Part shown: positions 1 through 5,687 of the stretch, one piece after another | How positions within the stretch are numbered: position 1 is the stretch's first letter | Layout: each line of letters begins with the position of its first letter | Source: Oscillospiraceae bacterium | GTDB lineage: Bacteria > Bacillota > Clostridia > Oscillospirales > Acutalibacteraceae | Length of the DNA stretch: 5,687 nucleotides | Reading direction: 5' to 3' | NCBI GenBank assembly: GCA_902796295.1 | Contig: CADBOL010000108.1 | Location: 1 to 5,687 of the forward strand | Notes under the pieces: model-generated | Databases searched by the model: none | The model's input: only the letters and a program-made list of their open reading frames with translations | Told to the model about the DNA's origin: nothing | Program-made: the position numbers and the translations under genes

Positions 1-1194
1 CTTTATAATACCTGCGCCGTGCGCGAGCACGCGGAAGACAGAGTGTTCGGCAATGTCGGCGCTCTCAAAGCGAGAAAAACTGCTGATAAGAATCTGAAGA
101 TTTTCCTTTGCGGCTGTATGATGCAGCAAAAGCATATTGCCGAAAAAATACGTAAAAGCTATTCGTTTGTGGATGTCATATTCGGCACAAACGTAATATA
201 CAGACTGCCCGAGTTTGTTTATAATTCTCTCGCGGGCGGCAAAAAGATAACCGAGATTCCTTCCGGTGACGGAGTTATTTCAGAGAATCTGCCCATCAGC
301 AGAGATTCCGATTATAAAGCCTGGCTTCCGATTATGTATGGCTGTAATAATTACTGCACTTACTGTATCGTGCCGTATGTCAGAGGCAGAGAGAGAAGCC
401 GCGACCCGGAGATTATCATTTCTGAGGCAAGGGAGCTTGTTGCCGCCGGATATAAGGGAATCACGCTCCTCGGCCAGAATGTTAACTCCTACGGCAAATC
501 GCCCGATTACCGGATGAACTTTGCTCAGCTGCTTGAGAGAATAAATGAGATTGACGGAGATTTCAGGATAAGATTCATGACATCGCACCCGAAGGACTGC
601 ACTCACGAGCTGCTTGATACGATGGCAAGGTGTGAAAAAGTCGCAAAGCATCTTCATCTTCCGTTCCAGAGCGGGAGTGACGGGATTCTGAAGGCGATGA
701 ACAGGGGATATACTGCCGAAAAATACTGTTCGCTTGTCGATTACGCGCGCAGCGTGATGCCCGATATATCAATCACTGCGGATGTTATAGTCGGATTCCC
801 GGGCGAAACCTATGATGATTTTCTCAAAACGGTTGAGCTCGTTAAAAGATGTCAGTTTACTTCGATGTTCACTTTCATCTATTCTCCGAGAGAAGGAACT
901 CCGGCGGCGAAGATGGATGACCCTGTTTCCGCAGAAGAAAAAGGCAGATGGTTCAGGGAGATGCTTGCCGCTCAGGAGGAAATCGCCGCGCGCAGAACAT
1001 CCTCGATGGTCGGAAGGACATACAGAGTGCTCTGTGACGGAGTGAGCAAACAGGGTCTTATTGAGGGCAGAACAGAAGGAAATATAATTATAGAATTTCC
1101 CGGAGATGAATCTCTGCTCGGCACATACACAGATGTAATGGTTAATGAATCGCTGACCTGGATTCTCAGAGGTCAGAAGATTGAAAATATTTAA
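1..1194 (+). CDS. miaB: MiaB, tRNA-2-methylthio-N6-dimethylallyladenosine synthase (5'-truncated by window edge)
   Basis: A radical-SAM methylthiotransferase that converts i6A at position 37 of tRNAs reading UNN codons to ms2i6A, using SAM and two [4Fe-4S] clusters, in the cytoplasm. The frame is open to base 1 and encodes 397 visible residues plus TAA; roughly 50-75 N-terminal residues, including the first cluster Cys, are missing. Visible residues, numbered from base 1: NTCAVRE with the second N-terminal-domain Cys at 5, the GCM Cys at 39, the radical-SAM CxxxCxxC cysteines at 115, 119 and 122 (YGCNNYCTYC), LGQNVNSYG at 157-165, PFQSGS at 221-226, VGFPGET at 264-270, and a C-terminal TRAM domain from about 336 (MVGRTYRVLC) to the end. 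The LGQNVNSYG motif points to MiaB rather than the paralogues RimO or MtaB (family knowledge). The GTG at 19 is not the start, because conserved sequence precedes it. It sits 13 nt ahead of the YlbF/YmcA gene. Confidence 0.96.
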   Translation, partial: LYNTCAVREHAEDRVFGNVGALKARKTADKNLKIFLCGCMMQQKHIAEKIRKSYSFVDVIFGTNVIYRLPEFVYNSLAGGKKITEIPSGDGVISENLPISRDSDYKAWLPIMYGCNNYCTYCIVPYVRGRERSRDPEIIISEARELVAAGYKGITLLGQNVNSYGKSPDYRMNFAQLLERINEIDGDFRIRFMTSHPKDCTHELLDTMARCEKVAKHLHLPFQSGSDGILKAMNRGYTAEKYCSLVDYARSVMPDISITADVIVGFPGETYDDFLKTVELVKRCQFTSMFTFIYSPREGTPAAKMDDPVSAEEKGRWFREMLAAQEEIAARRTSSMVGRTYRVLCDGVSKQGLIEGRTEGNIIIEFPGDESLLGTYTDVMVNESLTWILRGQKIENI

Positions 1195-1200
1195 AAGGAG
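1195..1200 (+). promoter_or_regulatory. Shine-Dalgarno site of the YlbF/YmcA-family gene
   Basis: AAGGAG begins directly after the miaB TAA stop (1192-1194) and lies 7 nt before the ATG at 1208. This decides the start: a longer frame from TTG at 1181 would overlap miaB and place the ribosome site inside the coding sequence. The tight fit to the miaB stop suggests translation follows on from miaB on one transcript. Confidence 0.85.
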
Positions 1201-1207
1201 CAAAACA

Positions 1208-1621
1208 ATGGATATTATTGAATTGACAAGACAGCTCGGTGCGGCTCTCCAGCAGGATGAGCGTTACTTTGCTTTCAAGGCGGCCCAGAAGGCCAACGAA
1301 GAGGACGATGCACTCAACGAGCTTATCGGCAAGCTTCAGCTTCTCCAGCTTCAGTATCAGCAGGAGGCCTCAAAGGATGAAAAGGATGAGGCAAAGCTCA
1401 GACAGATTGATGAGGATTACGGCAAAACCTACGGCGAAATCATGGCGAGCGAAAACATGAAGACTTATGATGCCGCCGTCAAAGAGGTTGACAAGCTTAT
1501 GAAATACATAAACGGCATTCTCACTCTCTGCATTCAGGGCGAGGATCCCGCGACCTGCGAGCCGCATATTCACGATCACGACTGCAGCTGCGGCTGCGAC
1601 GGCTGTGACGGCTGCGACTGA
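1208..1621 (+). CDS. YlbF/YmcA (Com_YlbF) family protein with Cys/His-rich C-terminal tail
   Basis: A 137-residue cytoplasmic protein with no signal peptide or membrane segment. Residues 1-107 look almost wholly alpha-helical: a start of the MDIIELTRQLG type, a charged, Gln-rich central helix (about 30-66), and a helix ending in YINGILTLC at 100-108. The tail is packed with potential metal ligands: Cys 108, 117, 126, 128, 130, 133 and 136, and His 120, 122 and 124, ending in three Gly-Cys-Asp units. In B. subtilis, YlbF and YmcA (RicF, RicA) form a complex with YaaT (RicT) that carries [4Fe-4S] clusters and promotes RNase Y mRNA processing, competence, sporulation and biofilm formation. The position after miaB and before mutS matches ymcA, but a Cys-rich tail also recalls YlbF, so I do not choose between paralogues and give no symbol. 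The family call is strong; a role in RNA processing and cluster binding are inferences. Confidence 0.87.
   Translation: MDIIELTRQLGAALQQDERYFAFKAAQKANEEDDALNELIGKLQLLQLQYQQEASKDEKDEAKLRQIDEDYGKTYGEIMASENMKTYDAAVKEVDKLMKYINGILTLCIQGEDPATCEPHIHDHDCSCGCDGCDGCD
1592..1618 (+). repeat. 9-bp tandem repeat, three units, encoding Gly-Cys-Asp x3
   Basis: Units are GGCTGCGAC (1592-1600), GGCTGTGAC (1601-1609) and GGCTGCGAC (1610-1618), in frame and directly followed by the TGA stop at 1619-1621. Units 1 and 3 are identical; unit 2 differs by one synonymous base (TGC to TGT). Each unit adds one Cys and one Asp to the protein tail, so slippage here would change the number of putative metal ligands without shifting the frame. 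Confidence 0.9.
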
Positions 1622-1638
1622 TAACATATCCTGATTTC

Positions 1639-1647
1639 AAGAGGCGG
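1639..1647 (+). promoter_or_regulatory. Weak Shine-Dalgarno site of mutS
   Basis: AAGAGGCGG lies 5 nt before the mutS ATG, with its GAGG core (1641-1644) 8 nt before it. It matches the anti-Shine-Dalgarno less well than the AAGGAG and AAAGGAG sites of the flanking genes, which may mean lower initiation on mutS. Strength is judged by eye only. Confidence 0.6.
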
Positions 1648-1652
1648 TATAT

Positions 1653-4256
1653 ATGGCTGAGTTTACTCCGATGATGAAACAGTATTTTGAGATAAAGAAG
1701 CAGTATCCCGATACTATTCTTATGTTTCGTCTCGGTGACTTCTATGAAATGTTTTTTGAAGATGCTAAGACTGCGTCTGCCGAGCTTGAGCTTGTGCTCA
1801 CCGGCAGAGACTGCGGTCAGGCGGAGCGCGCCCCGATGTGCGGTATTCCGTATCACGCGGCGGATTCATATATCGCAAGGCTCGTTTCAAGAGGATATAA
1901 GGTAGCCGTATGTGAGCAGCTTGAAGATCCTGCTCTCGCAAAAGGAATTGTCAAAAGAAACGTGACGAGAGTCATTACTCCCGGCACGGTTATCGAGAGC
2001 AGCATGCTCGATGAGGGCAAAAATAATTATCTCGGCTGTATCTGCGCTTTAGGAGACAGCGCCGGCCTTTGCTTTGCCGATGTCTCCACAGGCGCATTTT
2101 ATGTAACGGATTTTACGGGCAAAGATATTTCATCCGGTATTATAAATGAACTCGGCAAATTCACGCCCAAAGAGGTCCTTATCAATCAGGCGGTCCTTTC
2201 CATGGAAGATGTCTGCGGTTATATCAAAAACAAGCTTGACAGAGCAGTCTGCGAGCTGCTTGATGACGAGCGCTTTGATATCAAAGATACATCCGCTGTA
2301 TTATGCGATCATTTCGGAGTTTCCTCCGCCGGTGAGATTATTCCCGGAGGCAGCGATGCCGTTATCAGCGCCGCAGGCGCCGCTCTTGATTATCTCAGAA
2401 GCGTTCAGAAGAGCGAACTGAGAAATATCGTAAATATTGATTATTACGGTGAAAACAGTTTCATGCACCTTGATGTTTCCGCGAGAAGAAATCTTGAAAT
2501 CACCGAGACACTGCGCTCGCGTGAAAAGAAAGGCTCTCTTCTCTGGGTTCTCGATAAGGCAAAGACATCGATGGGCAAAAGAAAACTGCGCACCTGGATT
2601 GAGCAGCCTCTTGTTAATATAGGCGGTATTACAAAGAGACATAACGCTGTCAAAGAACTTGTCAATACTCTTTCTCTCTGTGATGATATCAGAGAGGAGC
2701 TTGACGGCTGTCAGGATCTTGAGCGCCTTATCACAAGGATTTCATCTGGCAATTCCAATGCCAAAGAGCTCAACGCTCTCGCTTTCACTTTAAAAAGGAT
2801 GCCCGCGCTTAAAAATCTGCTCTCGGGTTGCAGCTGTCAGATGCTCAGCTCTGTCTGCAATGATATTTACCTTCTTGAAGAGCTTGTCGATCTGATTGAC
2901 AGGGCCATCACGGACGAACCGCCTTTTACCATTACCGAGGGCGGTATGATAAGAGAAGGTTTCAACGCCGAGCTTGACGAGCTTCACAGCCTGCTTAAAA
3001 ACGGCAAGGGCTATCTTGCCGATATCCAGATCCGCGAGCAGGAGAGAACCGGCATCAAAAAACTTAAAATCGGGTATAACCGCGTATTCGGCTATTACAT
3101 TGAGGTTTCGAATTCTTTCAAAGAGCTTGTGCCCGATGATTATATCAGAAAACAGACTCTCGTAAACTGCGAGAGATTCATTACTCAGGAGCTGAAGGAT
3201 CTTGAGGCAAAGGTCCTCAGCGCTCAGGAGAGGATTACGCGCCTTGAAAGAGAAATCTTTGAGTCGGTCAGGAGCAAAGCGGCGGATAAGCTTTATGAAA
3301 TTCAGAAAACCGCCTGCGCCGTTTCCGAGCTTGACGCTCTCTGTTCATATTGCGTAGTCGCAACAGAAAACAATTATGTCTGCCCTCAGATGAACGCAGG
3401 CACTGAAATAAAAATCAAAGACGGCCGTCATCCGGTTGTCGAAAAAATGAATGATGCGCCTTTCGTGCCCAATGATACATTGCTTGACGGTGAAGACAAC
3501 CGCTGCGCAATAATCACCGGCCCCAATATGGCGGGTAAATCAACATATATGAGGCAGGTAGCTCTTATCTGTCTTTTGGCTCAGGCCGGTTCATTCGTTC
3601 CGGCATCGTCGGCGGATTTATGTATAGTTGACGGTATTTTCACGAGAATAGGCGCTTCGGATGATTTATCATCCGGTTCTTCAACCTTTATGGTTGAAAT
3701 GAACGAGGTTGCCGATATTCTCAAAACCGCAACAAAAAAGAGTCTCATTATATTTGACGAAATAGGCAGAGGTACATCCACATTTGACGGTATGAGCATC
3801 GCAAGGGCCGTGCTTGAATATGCAGCGGATAAGAGAAAACTCGGCGCAAAGACTCTTTTTGCAACTCATTATCATGAGCTCACGGAGCTCGAGAACGAGG
3901 TCTCGGGAGTCAGGAATTATAATATCAGCGTAAAGAAGAGGGGAGATAACATCACCTTTTTGCGCAGGATTGTACCGGGATGCGCCGACGGCAGCTACGG
4001 AATAGAAGTTGCAAAGCTTGCAGGTGTGCCCGATTCGGTTGTTGAACGCGCCAAAGTAGTGCTCAAGGATATTACCGAAGCGAGCGGCAGACCCATAATA
4101 TTTGAAAACAGGCAGGATGATTCCGACAATCAGATTGTCTTCGGTTCATCAGACAGCGCAAAAATAAGCGAAAGGCTCAGGAGCATCGATATCAATACTC
4201 TCACACCCATTGAAGCAATGCAGATTCTCTATGAGCTGATTTCCATGACAGATTAA
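1653..4256 (+). CDS. mutS: MutS, DNA mismatch recognition ATPase
   Basis: Binds base mismatches and small loops as a dimer, then uses ATP to become a sliding clamp that recruits MutL. At 867 residues it is full length for MutS1. The start fits the family: TPMMKQY begins at residue 5. Domains in order: mismatch-binding domain I with the wedge motif F30-Y31-E32 (GDFYEMF; equivalent to E. coli F36/E38); connector II, about 125-255; lever/core III, about 260-435, with ARRNLEI near 277-283; clamp IV around 435-550, with IKKLKIGYNRVFGYYIEV at 468-485; and the ATPase domain with Walker A GPNMAGKST 623-631 (K629), the GASDDL...STFMVEM loop from 667, Walker B D702-E703 in IIFDEIGRGTSTFDG, and THYHEL 738-743. 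The tail has a possible beta-clamp motif (QIVFG, 827-831) and a C-terminal LTPIEAMQILYEL dimerisation helix. The wedge motif excludes MutS2. It lies 19 nt upstream of mutL. No lesion was seen. Confidence 0.98.
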   Translation: MAEFTPMMKQYFEIKKQYPDTILMFRLGDFYEMFFEDAKTASAELELVLTGRDCGQAERAPMCGIPYHAADSYIARLVSRGYKVAVCEQLEDPALAKGIVKRNVTRVITPGTVIESSMLDEGKNNYLGCICALGDSAGLCFADVSTGAFYVTDFTGKDISSGIINELGKFTPKEVLINQAVLSMEDVCGYIKNKLDRAVCELLDDERFDIKDTSAVLCDHFGVSSAGEIIPGGSDAVISAAGAALDYLRSVQKSELRNIVNIDYYGENSFMHLDVSARRNLEITETLRSREKKGSLLWVLDKAKTSMGKRKLRTWIEQPLVNIGGITKRHNAVKELVNTLSLCDDIREELDGCQDLERLITRISSGNSNAKELNALAFTLKRMPALKNLLSGCSCQMLSSVCNDIYLLEELVDLIDRAITDEPPFTITEGGMIREGFNAELDELHSLLKNGKGYLADIQIREQERTGIKKLKIGYNRVFGYYIEVSNSFKELVPDDYIRKQTLVNCERFITQELKDLEAKVLSAQERITRLEREIFESVRSKAADKLYEIQKTACAVSELDALCSYCVVATENNYVCPQMNAGTEIKIKDGRHPVVEKMNDAPFVPNDTLLDGEDNRCAIITGPNMAGKSTYMRQVALICLLAQAGSFVPASSADLCIVDGIFTRIGASDDLSSGSSTFMVEMNEVADILKTATKKSLIIFDEIGRGTSTFDGMSIARAVLEYAADKRKLGAKTLFATHYHELTELENEVSGVRNYNISVKKRGDNITFLRRIVPGCADGSYGIEVAKLAGVPDSVVERAKVVLKDITEASGRPIIFENRQDDSDNQIVFGSSDSAKISERLRSIDINTLTPIEAMQILYELISMTD

Positions 4257-4262
4257 AAAACG

Positions 4263-4269
4263 AAAGGAG
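4263..4269 (+). promoter_or_regulatory. Shine-Dalgarno site of mutL
   Basis: AAAGGAG lies 6 nt before the ATG at 4276 and 6 nt after the mutS TAA. It fixes the mutL start, which also fits the family N-terminus (I-x-V-x-P-x-x-L followed by the ATP-binding helix). Confidence 0.85.
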
Positions 4270-4275
4270 TTCATC

Positions 4276-5687
4276 ATGGCTGAAATCAGAGTAATGCCCA
4301 AGCATCTCGCCGAGCTTATTGCCGCCGGCGAGGTTGTCGAGCGCCCTGCATCAATAGCAAAAGAGCTCCTTGAAAACTCCGTTGATGCCGGCGCGGACAC
4401 TGTCACGATTGAAATAAGGCAGGGCGGTATTTCGTTCCTCCGTGTCAGCGACAACGGCTGCGGTATCGCGAGGGATGATATACGCAATGCTTTCGTCAGC
4501 CACGCGACCAGCAAGATCAAAACGGAAAGCGATCTTAATTCCATACTCACGCTCGGCTTCAGAGGCGAGGCGCTCGCGAGCATTGCCGCTGTCGCCGGAG
4601 TTGATATTCTTACCGCGGTTGAAGGTGAGAGTACAGGCACGAAATACAGTATTGAATACGGTGAAGAAACCGAGCCCGATGATGCCGGCTGCCCCGTAGG
4701 CACCACCATCATCGTCAGGGATCTATTTTTGAAAACTCCCGCAAGGATGAAATTCCTTAAAAAGGATGTTACCGAGGCAAATGCCGTCGCGTCTGTTGTA
4801 GACAGGATTGCTCTCTCACATCCAGAGGTTTCGTTCAGATTCATAAGAGACGGCAAACAGGTGCTTGTCACAAGCGGCAAAGGCGATTTATTCACCTGTA
4901 TCAGAGAGGTTTTCGGCAGAGAATTTGCCGAAGGACTGATACCGTGCGAGAGCCTGCAGGGCCCGGTCAAAGTTTCGGGTTATATTTCAAAGCCGCAGTT
5001 TTCAAGGCCGAACAGAAATATGCAGTTCTTTTTCCTCAACGGGAGATTTGTCAAAACCGGTACCGGCTCGGCGGCGCTTTCAGAGGGATACAAAAACAGT
5101 ATAATGGCCGGCAAATACCCTTCCTGTATTTTAAATATCAATATTGATCCGTCACTTGTTGATGTTAATGTTCATCCCGCAAAAACCGAGGTCAGATTCG
5201 GAGATGAGAGACCGGTTTTCAACGCCGTTTTCGGGGCTGTCAAAACCGCTCTTGATAAGGGAGACACGAGGGTTCAGGCTAAGATTGAAAAAACGCCTTA
5301 CAGAGAAAATAAACCGTTCAGTTTTCCAGTTAAATACACCGATAAAGACAGGACTCCGGCAGAGCAGATAAAGCTTGACACAGGCTCCGGCGGATTCTGG
5401 CAGCATTATTCCGCAAAAGACAAGCCGGATTCCTCAGACAATAACGAAAAAGCAGAAGATTCCGTTAAGCCGGCAAAGAAACAGGAAGAGCCGGTAAGGT
5501 ATATACCGAAAACAACACTTACGGCGGCCGCTCCTGAGGAGAGTCTGCCTGAAGATGATGAATCTATTGATAATATTGATGATCTGCTTCTGAATTCTCC
5601 GCCGGCTCCTGCTCCGGTTACGGAGAGTGAGCCGGAAAAGCCCGATGACGCTCCGGTTCCGATAAATGAAGAAGTATTTGATAAGAA
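4276..5687 (+). CDS. mutL: MutL, mismatch repair GHKL ATPase (3'-truncated by window edge)
   Basis: The matchmaker of mismatch repair: a GHKL-family ATPase recruited by mismatch-bound MutS; in bacteria without MutH its C-terminal domain nicks the new strand. The frame is open from 4276 to the end, giving 470 codons and two extra bases. Visible in order: IAAGEVVERPAS (15-26), catalytic E30 and N34 in KELLENSVDAG, motif D59-N-G-C-G63, HATSK (76-80), GFRGEAL (94-100), GTTI-VRDLF (142-151), TPARMKFLK (154-162), the transducer-domain motif NGRFVK near 255-261, and DVNVHPAKTEVRF (296-308), whose K303 is the conserved ATP-contacting lysine. From about 346 the sequence becomes a Pro/Glu/Asp/Lys-rich linker that continues to the window edge. 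The C-terminal dimerisation/endonuclease domain (DQHAxxE-type motif) is not in view, so nuclease activity cannot be judged. Downstream of mutS by 19 nt, as in most Firmicutes. Confidence 0.97.
   Translation, partial: MAEIRVMPKHLAELIAAGEVVERPASIAKELLENSVDAGADTVTIEIRQGGISFLRVSDNGCGIARDDIRNAFVSHATSKIKTESDLNSILTLGFRGEALASIAAVAGVDILTAVEGESTGTKYSIEYGEETEPDDAGCPVGTTIIVRDLFLKTPARMKFLKKDVTEANAVASVVDRIALSHPEVSFRFIRDGKQVLVTSGKGDLFTCIREVFGREFAEGLIPCESLQGPVKVSGYISKPQFSRPNRNMQFFFLNGRFVKTGTGSAALSEGYKNSIMAGKYPSCILNINIDPSLVDVNVHPAKTEVRFGDERPVFNAVFGAVKTALDKGDTRVQAKIEKTPYRENKPFSFPVKYTDKDRTPAEQIKLDTGSGGFWQHYSAKDKPDSSDNNEKAEDSVKPAKKQEEPVRYIPKTTLTAAAPEESLPEDDESIDNIDDLLLNSPPAPAPVTESEPEKPDDAPVPINEEVFDK

Noticed and set aside
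19..21. GTG at 19 as the start of miaB
   Set aside because: The frame is open to base 1 and the preceding codons encode LYNTCA, part of the conserved NTCxVRE motif of MiaB; the true start lies upstream of the window.
769..1203. 144-codon antisense frame opposite the miaB 3' end
   Set aside because: No recognisable motifs and lies fully over conserved MiaB coding sequence; the translation looks like a reverse-complement shadow.
1181..1207. TTG at 1181 as the start of the YlbF/YmcA gene
   Set aside because: It would overlap miaB by 14 nt and add nine residues not expected for the family, and the AAGGAG at 1195-1200 is well placed for the ATG at 1208.
1622..1652. Possible terminator or promoter in the gap before mutS
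   Set aside because: The 31 nt contain no inverted repeat followed by T residues and no spaced -35/-10 pair; only a weak ribosome site is visible.
1521..1856. 111-codon antisense frame spanning the YlbF/YmcA - mutS junction
   Set aside because: Arg/Ser-rich translation arising from the Cys/Asp repeat and the mutS N-terminus read backwards; no supporting ribosome site or family likeness.
4254..4262. A-run after the mutS stop as a terminator
   Set aside because: It is a short run of A on the sense strand with no preceding GC-rich hairpin; it simply leads into the mutL ribosome site.
4149..4970. 273-codon antisense frame opposite the end of mutS and the start of mutL
   Set aside because: Ser/Leu/Pro-rich translation with no recognisable family, lying opposite highly conserved MutL ATPase coding sequence; it is a shadow of codon bias in the real gene.

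Overview
The window is a compact, co-directional (+ strand) block of four genes: the 3' part of miaB, a small YlbF/YmcA-family gene, a complete mutS, and the 5' part of mutL, which runs off the right edge. Gaps between genes are 13, 31 and 19 nt. No promoter-like or terminator-like element is visible in any gap, so the block reads as one operon or an operon segment. There is no gene-free stretch over 300 bases, and no RNA gene, CRISPR array, insertion sequence or phage-like element was seen.

Organism (inference): a low-to-mid G+C Firmicute, most likely a Clostridia member of the Ruminococcaceae/Oscillospiraceae type. The reasons are Shine-Dalgarno sites of the AAAGGAG type, a YlbF/YmcA protein (a family centred on Firmicutes), and the order miaB - ylbF/ymcA family - mutS - mutL. 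Bacillus subtilis has the same order (ymcB/miaB, ymcA, cotE, mutS, mutL), except that the spore-coat gene cotE between ymcA and mutS is missing here. Species cannot be named from this sequence.

Layout: 1-1194, MiaB, the radical-SAM methylthiotransferase that matures tRNA position 37, lacking its N-terminus because of the window edge. 1208-1621, a 137-residue helical YlbF/YmcA-like protein with a striking Cys/His-rich tail encoded partly by a 9-bp tandem repeat. 1653-4256, MutS, the mismatch sensor ATPase, with all key motifs intact. 4276-5687, MutL, the GHKL ATPase matchmaker; its ATPase and transducer domains and most of an acidic, proline-rich linker are present, and the C-terminal domain lies beyond the window.

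How they work together: MutS and MutL act directly in one pathway, DNA mismatch repair. MiaB and the YlbF/YmcA protein belong to RNA metabolism (tRNA thiomethylation and, in B. subtilis, RNase Y-dependent mRNA processing); both are linked by family knowledge to iron-sulfur chemistry. Their pairing with mutSL is a conserved neighbourhood rather than a known shared pathway. I do not see a previously undescribed system. The most unusual item is the metal-ligand-like tail of the small protein.
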